Assembly (NCBI GenBank): GCA_020026415.1
Contig: JAHHQL010000006.1
Coordinates: forward strand, 33,495 to 97,494
Source: Alistipes sp.
GTDB taxonomy: Bacteria > Bacteroidota > Bacteroidia > Bacteroidales > Rikenellaceae
Direction: 5' to 3'
Length of the DNA stretch: 64,000 bases
Each line of letters starts with the position of its first letter. Positions within the stretch are counted from its first letter, which is position 1. The position numbers were made by a program, and so were the translations under genes. A model generated the notes under the pieces. That model was not told the origin of the DNA, made no database searches, and saw nothing but the letters and a program-made list of their open reading frames with translations. This document shows, one piece after another, positions 16,189 to 24,434 of the stretch.

Positions 16189-18441
16189 TTACTCCTCTTT
16201 GTGGTCGTAGTGCGGACGACGCTCGCGGCGGTCGCCACGCTCGCCTCTTTCGCCACGTTCGGGACGTTCGGGACGGGGACGACGCTCACGCTCGACCCAG
16301 CCTTCGGGCTTGGGCAACAGTGCCTTACGCGACAACTTGAGTTTGTTGGTCTTGGGATCGACACCGATGAGTTTCACATCAATCTCGTCACCTTCCTTCA
16401 AACCGGTCTCCTCCATCGTCTCGAAACGCTTGTAGTCGATCTCCGAGATGTGCAAGAGGGCATCCTTGCCGGGCATGATCTCGACGAATGCACCGAAGGC
16501 AACAATCGAACGGATCTTGCCGTGGTACGTCTCGCCCACTTCGGGGATGGCAACGATCGCCTTGATGCGTGCCAGAGCGGCATCCAGAGCGGCCTTGTTC
16601 ACACCGAAGATATCGACGATACCCTTGTTCTCCTCCTCGGTGATGGTGATGGTCGTGTCGGTGGTCTTCTGAATATCCTGAATAACCTTACCGCCCGGGC
16701 CGATCACGGCACCGATCATATCCTGCGGGATCACGATCTGCTGGATGCGGGGAACCATGGGTTTGTAGTCGGCTCTCGGTTCGGCGATGGTCTCGGTCAT
16801 GATGTCGAGGATGTGCATACGACCCTTGCGAGCCTGCTCCAGAGCGGTTGCCAGTACATCGTACGACAGACCGTCCACCTTGATGTCCATCTGTGTGGCG
16901 GTGATACCGTCGCGGGTACCCGTCACCTTGAAGTCCATATCACCCAAATGATCCTCATCACCCAGAATATCCGACAAGACAGCCCATTTGCCGGTCTCGG
17001 AATCCGAAATCAGACCCATTGCGATACCCGAAACGGGTTTCTTCAACTTCACGCCTGCATCCATCAGAGCCAGCGTACCGGCACAGACGGTTGCCATCGA
17101 CGATGAACCGTTCGACTCCAGAATATCGGAAACGACACGTACGGCATAGGGATTCTCTTCGCCGACGGGAACCATCGGCTTCAGAGCGCGCCATGCAAGG
17201 TGACCGTGACCGATCTCACGACGGCTCAGACCACGGGCGGCCTTGGCCTCACCGGTCGAGAACGGCGGGAAGTTATAGTGAAGAACGAACTGCTCGGAAC
17301 CCTGTACGAGTACTTCGTCCTTTTGTTTCTCATCAAGTTTTGTGCCAAGCGTCACGGTAGCCAGCGACTGGGTTTCACCGCGGGTGAAGATTGCCGAACC
17401 GTGTGCTCCGGGCAGGTAACCTACCTCGCACCAGATGGGGCGGATCTCATCCAACTTACGACCGTCGAGACGTTTGTGCTCGTCGAGGATCATGTTGCGC
17501 ATGGCCTTCTTCACGACGTCGTCGTGGTAGTAGCGGTGAATCATCACCTGCTTCTCCTCCAACTCCTCTTCGGTGAAACGCTCGCAGAACTCGGCTTCGA
17601 GGTTCTCGAAAAGTTCCTCACGCTCGTGCTTCATCGTACCCGATGTGGCGATGGCGTATGCCTTGTCGTAGAGTTCCGAGATGATCGTCTGACGCAACTC
17701 CTCGTCGTTCTCCTCGTGGCAGTACTCGCGTTTCACGTCCTTGCCCAACTCTTTCGACAACTCGATCTGTACGGCGCAGTGCTTCTTGATCTCCTCGTGG
17801 GCGAACTTGATGGCACCCAGCATCACCGCCTCCGAAACCTCCTTCATCTCACCCTCGACCATCAGGATGTTGTCGATGGTACCGGCGACCATGATGTCCA
17901 GATCGACCTGATCCATCTGCGAGAAATTGGGGTTGATGACATACTCGCCGTTGATGCGGGCCACACGTACCTCCGAGATCGGGCCTCCGAACGGGATGTC
18001 CGAGACTGCCAGAGCGGCCGATGCGGCAAGACCTGCCAGTGCGTCGGGTTGAATATCCTTGTCGGCCGAGATCAGGTTTACGGTCACATAAACTTCGGCG
18101 TGGTAGTTCGAGGGGAACAGGGGACGCAGAGCGCGGTCGATCAGACGGGCCACCAGAATTTCGGCGTCACCTGCGCGGCCTTCACGCTTGAGGAAACCGC
18201 CGGGGAAACGACCGCAGGCGGCATACTTCTCTTTGTACTCGACTTGCAGGGGCATGAAATCGGTGTCGGGTTTGGCATCCTTGGCGGCCACGACAGTTGC
18301 CAGCAGCATCGTATCGCCCATTTTGAGGACGACCGCGCCGTCGGCCTGTTTGGCCAGTTTGCCCGTTTCGATCTCGATCACACGGCCGTCGCCCAAGGTG
18401 ATCGTCTTACGGACTGCATTGTACAGCTTCTTTTCTTCCAT
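16189..18441 (-). CDS. pnp: Polyribonucleotide nucleotidyltransferase (PNPase)
   Basis: PNPase degrades RNA 3' to 5' phosphorolytically. The 750-residue protein has two RNase PH cores (first starting near residue 12; second around 330-560 with FPPFSTGEAKAARGLSRREIGHG and NGSSSMATVCAG), an alpha-helical linker between them, a KH domain (IGAVIGPGGKVIQDIQ near 585) and an S1 domain (GETYHGKIRSIVAFGAFVEI near 655). The last 35 residues are an Arg/Glu/Pro-rich basic tail not present in E. coli PNPase, likely an RNA-binding extension. It follows rpsO on the same strand with an intervening hairpin, the classic rpsO-pnp order. Confidence 0.98.
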   Translation of the reverse strand: MEEKKLYNAVRKTITLGDGRVIEIETGKLAKQADGAVVLKMGDTMLLATVVAAKDAKPDTDFMPLQVEYKEKYAACGRFPGGFLKREGRAGDAEILVARLIDRALRPLFPSNYHAEVYVTVNLISADKDIQPDALAGLAASAALAVSDIPFGGPISEVRVARINGEYVINPNFSQMDQVDLDIMVAGTIDNILMVEGEMKEVSEAVMLGAIKFAHEEIKKHCAVQIELSKELGKDVKREYCHEENDEELRQTIISELYDKAYAIATSGTMKHEREELFENLEAEFCERFTEEELEEKQVMIHRYYHDDVVKKAMRNMILDEHKRLDGRKLDEIRPIWCEVGYLPGAHGSAIFTRGETQSLATVTLGTKLDEKQKDEVLVQGSEQFVLHYNFPPFSTGEAKAARGLSRREIGHGHLAWRALKPMVPVGEENPYAVRVVSDILESNGSSSMATVCAGTLALMDAGVKLKKPVSGIAMGLISDSETGKWAVLSDILGDEDHLGDMDFKVTGTRDGITATQMDIKVDGLSYDVLATALEQARKGRMHILDIMTETIAEPRADYKPMVPRIQQIVIPQDMIGAVIGPGGKVIQDIQKTTDTTITITEEENKGIVDIFGVNKAALDAALARIKAIVAIPEVGETYHGKIRSIVAFGAFVEIMPGKDALLHISEIDYKRFETMEETGLKEGDEIDVKLIGVDPKTNKLKLSRKALLPKPEGWVERERRPRPERPERGERGERGDRRERRPHYDHKEE

Positions 18442-18487
18442 AAATATTTTTACCTAAATGTGTGTTTTGCCTTCAAATTGAAATGAA

Positions 18488-18508
18488 GGCAACTTTTTGG
18501 AAGTTGCC
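18488..18508 (-). promoter_or_regulatory. Hairpin between rpsO and pnp
   Basis: GGCAACTT (18488-18495) pairs with AAGTTGCC (18501-18508) around a 5-base loop. No run of T follows on the minus strand, so it is more likely an RNA processing or stability element than a full terminator. E. coli has an RNase III hairpin in the same place (established there, inference here). Confidence 0.5.
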
Positions 18509-18527
18509 CTCATTCCGGCCCTTCGGA

Positions 18528-18800
18528 TTACTTGCGAAGGTTAAGCGTTTTAACGATTGCACGGTAGCGTTCGATATCAACGACCTTCAAGTACTCCAAC
18601 AACTGACGACGCTTACCGACCAGACGCAACAAAGCACGCTGCGTGCCGAAATCGTGACGGTTGTTTTTGAGGTGCTCTGTAAGGTGGCTGATACGGTACG
18701 AGAACAACGCGATCTGACTTTCGGGCGAACCCGTGTCGGTGTTAGACTTGCCGTACTGACCAAAAAGCTCTTGCTTTTTCTCTGCTGTTAAATAAGCCAT
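18528..18800 (-). CDS. rpsO: 30S ribosomal protein S15
   Basis: S15 is a primary 16S rRNA-binding protein of the small subunit. The 90-residue product has the family length and signatures: KSNTDTGSPESQIALFSYRI and HLTEHLKNNRHDFGTQRALL, then LVGKRRQLLEYL and a C-terminal RYRAIVKTLNLRK. It is the first gene of an rpsO-pnp unit. Its promoter (-7 box at 18873-18880) leaves a leader of about 65 bases with predicted stems, a possible autoregulatory site. Confidence 0.97.
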   Translation of the reverse strand: MAYLTAEKKQELFGQYGKSNTDTGSPESQIALFSYRISHLTEHLKNNRHDFGTQRALLRLVGKRRQLLEYLKVVDIERYRAIVKTLNLRK

Positions 18801-18805
18801 AATAT

Positions 18806-18880
18806 TTTTTGTTTATTTAAGTTCCACTCTACGACGCATCCCCCTTACTGCGGATCACGCCAGAGCGTGCCACAAAGGTA
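18806..18880 (-). promoter_or_regulatory. rpsO: rpsO promoter and structured leader
   Basis: The -7 box TACCTTTG lies at 18873-18880 (minus strand). The leader starts almost directly with a stem CACGC/GCGTG (18856-18860 with 18865-18869), followed by a weaker ATCC/GGAT pairing (18838-18841 with 18852-18855). S15 represses its own mRNA through leader structures in several bacteria; whether these stems do so here is untested. Confidence 0.5.
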
Positions 18881-18964
18881 GGAATTTTATAAGAATAAAT
18901 CACCCGAAAACAAAATTTATTTCGCATTTGGGGCTGTTTTCGGTCGCCGTAAAGTAAAAAATCG

Positions 18965-18972
18965 TAATTTTG
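18965..18972 (+). promoter_or_regulatory. Promoter -7 box (TAATTTTG) for apbE
   Basis: TAATTTTG ends 23 bases before the ATG at 18996. Confidence 0.6.
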
Positions 18973-18995
18973 TCCCCGAAATCAGACTTTTGACC

Positions 18996-20012
18996 ATGAA
19001 AACGAACATTTTTCGCATATTGTTTTTGTTTGTGACTCTTGCATTTGCATCCTGCGACAACACGCAAAACTCCTATATGATTGTCGAGGGTCCGATGCTC
19101 GGCACCCGCATGCGTATTGCGGCCGACATCAAGGGTCTTTCGCAACAGGAAGTTTTCGTGCGTGCCATGAAGATCGACCGCGCGATGAAATCCTCGATGT
19201 CGATCTTCGAAGAGGGGTCGCTTTTGAACCGCATCAACCGCAACGAAACCGACTCGATCGACAAACACATCCGCTTTAATTTCCTGCTTGCCGACAGCAT
19301 CTCGTCGCTCTCGGCGGGACGCTACGACGTGACCGTCAAACCGCTGGTCGAGGCGTGGGGTTTTGCAGGCAAACACAGCCTGCCCGATCCCAACATCGAC
19401 TCGCTGCTGCAATTTGTCGGTCACGACAAGATCCGCATCGAGGGCGACCGCATCGTGAAGCAAGACCCCCGCGTGCAACTCGACTTCAATTCCGTTGCCA
19501 AAGGCTATACGGTCGATCTTCTGGCGAACATGGTCGAAGAGTGCGGCGCACAGAACTACCTTGTGGAGATCGGCGGCGAGATCCGTTGCAAGGGACACAA
19601 CCCCCGTGGCGAAGGTTGGCGCATCGGTGTCGAAACCCCGTTCGAGGGGAACCAGACCAACGGCGAATACCTCCAACGGCGCATCCGCTTCACGGAGGGC
19701 GGCATGGCCACTTCGGGCAACTACCGCCGCTGTTACCGCGATAAAGCGGGCAATCTCGTTGCCCACACGATCAATCCCCAGACGGGTCGCAGTGCCCTTT
19801 CGCGCCTGCTGTCCGTGACGGTGGTCGCCAAAACCTGCGCCGAGGCGGACGCACTCGGCACGATGTTCCTCGCAATGGGTGCAGACGATGCCCTCAGGAT
19901 GGTCAGCGCACACCCCCGATACAACGTCTATTTCATCCTTGCGGGAAGCGAAGAGGGCAAATACGAGGAATTTGCTTCGGAAAGCATGAAAAATCTTTTG
20001 ATGGAGGACTAA
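18996..20012 (+). CDS. apbE: FAD:protein FMN transferase (ApbE lipoprotein)
   Basis: ApbE attaches FMN covalently to a threonine of exported flavoproteins such as NqrB, NqrC and RnfG/D. The 338-residue protein has a lipoprotein signal ending FASC (Cys20), consistent with periplasmic action. Family motifs are present: GPMLGTRMRI near the N-terminus, DFNSVAKGYTVDLL, GGEIRCKG, the ATSGNYRR segment and HTINPQTGR. I use the ATG at 18996; a TTG two codons earlier is less likely. A lipid kinase gene starts three bases after its stop, so the two are cotranscribed, although no functional link is obvious. Confidence 0.93.
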   Translation: MKTNIFRILFLFVTLAFASCDNTQNSYMIVEGPMLGTRMRIAADIKGLSQQEVFVRAMKIDRAMKSSMSIFEEGSLLNRINRNETDSIDKHIRFNFLLADSISSLSAGRYDVTVKPLVEAWGFAGKHSLPDPNIDSLLQFVGHDKIRIEGDRIVKQDPRVQLDFNSVAKGYTVDLLANMVEECGAQNYLVEIGGEIRCKGHNPRGEGWRIGVETPFEGNQTNGEYLQRRIRFTEGGMATSGNYRRCYRDKAGNLVAHTINPQTGRSALSRLLSVTVVAKTCAEADALGTMFLAMGADDALRMVSAHPRYNVYFILAGSEEGKYEEFASESMKNLLMED

Positions 20013-20015
20013 ACC

Positions 20016-20885
20016 ATGAAACAAGCAGTTTTTCTCTATAACAAACAGTCGGGACGCGGCAAGATCGAAAAGGTCGTCGATCAGATCGTTGCCGTTTTTG
20101 CCGAACACGACTACCGGATGACCCCCCATGCGATCGACTTTAAAGCCAACCCCTACGACGGGAACGAGGAGATCGACCTGATGGTCGTGGCGGGTGGTGA
20201 CGGCACGGTGAATTTCGCCGTGAACAGCATGTGCGCCAAGGGGCTTAACCTTCCGCTCGCCATCATCCCCGCGGGTACGGCCAACGACTTTGCCGGAGCA
20301 CTCGGCATGTCGCACGACCCGATCGAGGCGGCACGCCAGATCGTCCGCGGCACGGAACAGCGGGTCGATTGCGGACGGGTCAATGACCGGTATTTCGTGA
20401 ACATCCTTTCGTTCGGAGTCTTTACGACCACCTCGCAACGCACGTCCGACGAGCGCAAGCACAAGATCGGCAAACTGGCCTATCTGATCGAGGGAGCGCA
20501 CGAGTTCCGCACGATGCACGCCGTACCCCTGAAGGTCGTGACCGAAAACGAAGAGTTCGACTTCAATTCGCTGATGGTGCTGATTTTCAACGGAGAAACC
20601 GCCGGCGGATTCCACCTTGCCCGCAATTCGTCGGTACGCGACGGCAAGTTCGAGATGATCCTTCTGGAGAAACGCAACTTCTTCCGTTCGACCCTTGCAA
20701 TGGGACGTTACCTGATGGGCGGCACCCCCAAAATCGTCCGTCACGTGCAGGCACACACCATTGACATTGTCTCGAAAATCGACGAGCCGACCGATGTGGA
20801 CGGACAGCCCGGATCGCACTTCCCGCTCCACATCGAATGCCTTGCAGGTGCGCTCCGCGTCATCTGCCCCGCAACGGAATCCTGA
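20016..20885 (+). CDS. YegS/DagK-type lipid kinase
   Basis: The 289-residue protein belongs to the diacylglycerol/sphingosine kinase family (DAGK_cat). It has the nucleotide-binding GGDGT motif (VVAGGDGTVNFAVNSM near residue 66), IPAGTANDFAGALG, and the C-terminal beta domain with DGKFEMILLEKR and the HIECLAGALRV end. Bacterial members phosphorylate diacylglycerol, phosphatidylglycerol or sphingoid bases; Bacteroidales make sphingolipids, so a sphingoid substrate is possible, but sequence reading alone cannot decide. It forms a two-gene unit with apbE (3-base gap). Confidence 0.9.
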   Translation: MKQAVFLYNKQSGRGKIEKVVDQIVAVFAEHDYRMTPHAIDFKANPYDGNEEIDLMVVAGGDGTVNFAVNSMCAKGLNLPLAIIPAGTANDFAGALGMSHDPIEAARQIVRGTEQRVDCGRVNDRYFVNILSFGVFTTTSQRTSDERKHKIGKLAYLIEGAHEFRTMHAVPLKVVTENEEFDFNSLMVLIFNGETAGGFHLARNSSVRDGKFEMILLEKRNFFRSTLAMGRYLMGGTPKIVRHVQAHTIDIVSKIDEPTDVDGQPGSHFPLHIECLAGALRVICPATES

Positions 20886-20946
20886 CGCGAAGCGACAATT
20901 CAACCAAAAAAACCATCTGTTTCTTGTTATCCAGAACAAAATTTGT

Positions 20947-20954
20947 TACTTTTG
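20947..20954 (+). promoter_or_regulatory. Promoter -7 box (TACTTTTG) for the AraC regulator
   Basis: TACTTTTG lies 18 bases before the ATG at 20973, with TTG about 20 bases upstream in TTTCTTGTT. The leader is therefore very short. Confidence 0.6.
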
Positions 20955-20972
20955 TCCTAAATAATTTACGAT

Positions 20973-21881
20973 ATGGAGGGTTCGAAGGTTATGCGCAACT
21001 TGCGTGAGGGATTGCACAAGGTATCCATCTCGCGCATCAAAAAGGAGATGAACGACGTGTTCTATCTCTCGGACGATCTGGTAGTCACCAAACTCAGTCC
21101 CGACAACAACACGACGAGCGACTATCCCGCGTCGATCGACGGGTTCTCGGCGGTGATCATCATCGCGGGCGAGGCCACCGTGTCGATCGACATGCAAAAT
21201 TACCACGTCAAACCCAACACCATCGTTTTTTTCAACCCCGACAGCATCATCCGCACGGTGAAGTGTTCGAACAATGCGCAGGCCTACTTTCTGGCATTCT
21301 CGCGCTCGTTCGTCAATGAGATCCAGATCGACCTCTCGACTTCGCTTCCCGTCTATATGCGCTTCGGGCAACAACCCGTCATGGAGGTGCGTCAGGAGGA
21401 TGTCGATGAGATCCGCCAGTTGTTCCGCATGATCATGACCATGACGCGCAGCGACAAATCCCGCTACCGTCACGAAATCATCCGCACGCTCTTCACCACG
21501 GCCTTCTACATGATCACCGAGATCATCCTCCGCGAACAACCCGAGGAGGCGAAGCAGGGACGTTGCGAGGTGCTTTTCAACGAGTTCATGGCTCTTTTGG
21601 AACAGCACAGCAAACGCGAGCGAAACGTCAGTTTCTATGCCAAGGAGTTGAACATCACGCCCAAATACCTCTCGTCGGTCGTCAAGGAGGTGAGCGGCAA
21701 GACGGCGGCACGATGGATCGACGAATCGGTCATCCTCGAAGCCAAAGCCCTGTTGAAATATTCGGGTATGAGCATTCAGGAGATTGCCTATCATCTGAAT
21801 TTCTCGACCCAATCGTTTTTCGGCAAATACTTCAAACAACATACCGGCACTTCGCCCTCGCACTTCAAACGCCGCGGTTAG
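20973..21881 (+). CDS. AraC family transcriptional regulator
   Basis: The 302-residue protein has an N-terminal cupin-like sensor part (ATVSIDMQNYHVKPNTIVFF, residues about 69-88) and a C-terminal pair of helix-turn-helix motifs: FYAKELNITPKYLSSVVKEV and the recognition-like IQEIAYHLNFSTQSFFGKYF near the end, closing with the GTSPSHFKRR tail common to the family. The ligand and targets are unknown. It stands alone between the lipid kinase and a terminator, so it is not clearly tied to one neighbour; fbp downstream has its own promoter with a palindrome that could be a target (speculative). Confidence 0.92.
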   Translation: MEGSKVMRNLREGLHKVSISRIKKEMNDVFYLSDDLVVTKLSPDNNTTSDYPASIDGFSAVIIIAGEATVSIDMQNYHVKPNTIVFFNPDSIIRTVKCSNNAQAYFLAFSRSFVNEIQIDLSTSLPVYMRFGQQPVMEVRQEDVDEIRQLFRMIMTMTRSDKSRYRHEIIRTLFTTAFYMITEIILREQPEEAKQGRCEVLFNEFMALLEQHSKRERNVSFYAKELNITPKYLSSVVKEVSGKTAARWIDESVILEAKALLKYSGMSIQEIAYHLNFSTQSFFGKYFKQHTGTSPSHFKRRG

Positions 21882-21907
21882 AAAATTCGTGTCGGATGTT
21901 CCGATTC

Positions 21908-21937
21908 AAAGCACTTGCCGGGGGCAGGTGCTTTTTT
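21908..21937 (+). terminator. Terminator of the AraC regulator gene
   Basis: AGCACTTGCC (21910-21919) pairs with GGCAGGTGCT (21923-21932) and runs into six T residues. Confidence 0.9.
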
Positions 21938-22023
21938 ATGTCTTTGCGCCGGACAGGATGTTTTTTTTTTAAATACCCGGAGACAAAGCCCCATACCTAT
22001 ATTAATTTTCAACAGTCCGCATC

Positions 22024-22114
22024 AATATTTTAAAATATTATTTTAAGAAAAGCGCGATTTATTGAAAATATATTTGCAAAAGGCTTGTTGTTTCAGATAT
22101 TTTTTATATTTTTG
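22024..22114 (+). promoter_or_regulatory. fbp promoter region with a 16-bp palindrome
   Basis: A -7 box TATTTTTG lies at 22107-22114, with TTG at 22088-22090. About 67 bases upstream of the box is a perfect 16-bp AT palindrome, AATATTTTAAAATATT (22024-22039), a candidate regulator site or simply AT-rich promoter DNA. Confidence 0.45.
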
Positions 22115-22137
22115 TAATCGTTTTAAACCAAAACAAG

Positions 22138-24129
22138 ATGAAAAGCAGTTCAAAAAAAGATTATTCACCTGAGGATTTGAAATATCTGGATCTTTTGGCA
22201 GAAAAGTTCCCGACTATTTCGGATGCCGCCACCGAGATTGTGAATCTGGAGGCCATCCTCAATCTTCCGAAGGGAACCGAACATTTTTTGACCGATCTTC
22301 ACGGGGAGTTCGCCGCTTTCCGGCATGTGCTGAAGAACGGATCGGGCGTAATCCGCCAGAAGGTACACGAGTTGTTCCAGCACACGTTGCGCGAATCCGA
22401 ACAGCGCGACCTCTGCACACTGATCTACTACCCCGAAGAGAAACTCGAACTGATCAAACGCACGGAAAAGAACCTTCAGGACTGGTATCACATCACGATC
22501 AACCAGCTGATCGAGGTTTGCCGTACGGTATCGACCAAATACACGCGCTCGAAAGTCAAGAAAGCACTGCCGGAGGACTTCGCCTATGTGATTCAGGAGT
22601 TGCTGCACGAATCGGGCTCGCGCGAAAAGGTCAATAAAGAGGAGTACTTCAAGTCGATCCTGCGCTCGATCATCTCGGTGGGACGTGCCGATGAATTTAT
22701 CGTGGCCATTTCGCACGTGATCCAGCGACTGACAATCGACCGCCTGCACATCATCGGCGATATTTTCGACCGAGGTCCGGGCCCGCACATCATCCTCGAC
22801 ACGCTGATCAACTACCACACGCTGGACATTCAGTGGGGCAACCACGACATGCTGTGGATGGGTGCCGCCGCCGGCAACCCCGCATCAATTGCCAACGTGG
22901 TGCGCATTCAGGCACGCTACGCCAACCTCGACGTGTTGGAGAACGGCTACGGCATCAACCTGTTGCCTCTGGCACGTTTTGCGATGGAGACCTACGGCAA
23001 CGACCCCTGCAAGTCGTTCCTGCCGCGTCTGATGCCCGATGCGTGTCTTGACGAACGCGACATCCGTCTTTCGGCGCAGATGCAGAAGGCGATGGCCATT
23101 ATCCAGTTCAAATTGGAGGGACAGATGATCACCCGTCACCCCGAATACGACATGAAATCGCGTCTGTTGCTGGACAAGATGGATCTGAAGGCGGGTACGG
23201 TAAAGGTCGATGGCAGGGTTTATCCGCTGAACGACCTCAACTTCCCGACTCTCGACCCCAAAAACCTCTACAAACTCTCGCCCGACGAGGAGGATGTCAT
23301 GCAGCAACTCACCTCGTCGTTCCGCAACAGCGAGAAACTCCAGAAACACATCCGCCTGCTCTACCGCAAGGGAAGTCTTTATCTGGTCTTGAACTCCAAC
23401 CTGCTGTACCACGCCTCGATCCCGATGAACGAGGACGGCACGTTCAAGGAGGTGGAGATCTGCGGCGAACGACGCAAGGGTCGTTCGTTGTTGAACCGTG
23501 TGGACCAACTGGCACGCGAGGCCTTTTCGGGCGAACGCGGCACGGCCGAACAGCAGGAGGCTCTGGATTACATGTGGTATTTGTGGTGCGGCAAGGATTC
23601 GCCCCTGTTCGACAAGGACAAGATGGCGACCTTCGAGGCCTATTTCATCGACGACAAGGAGGCACGCAAGGAGCGCAAAGGCTTCTACTACGCCCACATG
23701 GAGGACACGAATGCCTGCGGCATGATCCTCGAAGCCTTCGGTCTCGATCCCGCCACTTCGCATATTATTTCGGGACACATTCCCATCAAGAGCGGTAAGG
23801 GCGAAAGCCCGATCAAGGCGGGCGGCCGTCTGCTGATGATCGACGGCGGTTTCTCGCGCGCCTATCAGAAGGAGACGGGCATCGCAGGCTACACGCTCAT
23901 CTACAACTCGTGGGGCATGCAACTCGTCCAGCACCAGCCCTTCGTATCGCGCCGCCGCGCCATCGAAGAGGGCTTGGACATCCTTTCCACGAAATTTGTC
24001 GTGGAGTCCGTCACGCACCGCATCATGGTACGCGACACCACCGTGGGTAAGGAGTTGCAGGTACAGATCAATGATTTACGGCAACTTTTGGACGCTTACA
24101 GAAGCGGCGTCATAAAAGAACGTAGATAA
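22138..24129 (+). CDS. fbp: Fructose-1,6-bisphosphatase, class III
   Basis: This gluconeogenic enzyme hydrolyses fructose 1,6-bisphosphate to fructose 6-phosphate. The 663-residue protein is of the large Firmicutes/Bacteroidetes class III type, a metallophosphatase fold: TDLHGEFAAFRHVL near residue 50, GDIFDRGPGPH at 207-217, and GNHDMLWMG at 234-242 supply the metal ligands, with SGHIPIKSGKGESPIKAGGRLLMIDGG near 545 completing the site. Length and motif order match the family. It is monocistronic, with its own promoter and a clear terminator. Confidence 0.96.
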   Translation: MKSSSKKDYSPEDLKYLDLLAEKFPTISDAATEIVNLEAILNLPKGTEHFLTDLHGEFAAFRHVLKNGSGVIRQKVHELFQHTLRESEQRDLCTLIYYPEEKLELIKRTEKNLQDWYHITINQLIEVCRTVSTKYTRSKVKKALPEDFAYVIQELLHESGSREKVNKEEYFKSILRSIISVGRADEFIVAISHVIQRLTIDRLHIIGDIFDRGPGPHIILDTLINYHTLDIQWGNHDMLWMGAAAGNPASIANVVRIQARYANLDVLENGYGINLLPLARFAMETYGNDPCKSFLPRLMPDACLDERDIRLSAQMQKAMAIIQFKLEGQMITRHPEYDMKSRLLLDKMDLKAGTVKVDGRVYPLNDLNFPTLDPKNLYKLSPDEEDVMQQLTSSFRNSEKLQKHIRLLYRKGSLYLVLNSNLLYHASIPMNEDGTFKEVEICGERRKGRSLLNRVDQLAREAFSGERGTAEQQEALDYMWYLWCGKDSPLFDKDKMATFEAYFIDDKEARKERKGFYYAHMEDTNACGMILEAFGLDPATSHIISGHIPIKSGKGESPIKAGGRLLMIDGGFSRAYQKETGIAGYTLIYNSWGMQLVQHQPFVSRRRAIEEGLDILSTKFVVESVTHRIMVRDTTVGKELQVQINDLRQLLDAYRSGVIKERR

Positions 24130-24212
24130 GTTTTGTTTTTCTTTTGGTTGGCGATACGAAACGGAGAAAGGTTGTCGTGATTTAAAGCGTCCGTTCGTAT
24201 CCGATTTAGGGG

Positions 24213-24238
24213 AAGGGAGCATTCGTGCTCCCTTTTTT
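24213..24238 (+). terminator. Terminator of fbp
   Basis: GGGAGCA (24215-24221) pairs with TGCTCCC (24226-24232) and is followed by six T residues. Between this and the next terminator (24239-24360) I see no gene, only pyrimidine-rich sequence. Confidence 0.92.
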
Positions 24239-24360
24239 ATGTCTCCACATACGGCTTTCCCTACCCACACGGCTCTTATACGACCGCTCGTCACCGACTG
24301 CCACGTCCCCCCCCAATTCCCGACCTCCAATCGCAAAAACGCCCTCCCCTCCGCAACACA

Positions 24361-24397
24361 CAAAAAAAAGACGGCCGTACCGAAGTACAGCCGTCTT
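24361..24397 (-). terminator. Terminator of the fimbrillin-like gene
   Basis: AAGACGGCCGTAC (24368-24380) pairs with 24385-24397; on the minus strand it is followed by eight T residues. Confidence 0.92.
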
Positions 24398-24434
24398 GAC
24401 ACGTTCTGTTTTTCAGAGTTTTCTCTTCAAAACA

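Noticed and set aside
22024..22039. 16-bp AT palindrome upstream of fbp as a defined operator
   Set aside because: It is made only of A and T, so it is expected by chance in AT-rich promoter DNA; kept only as a note in the promoter entry.
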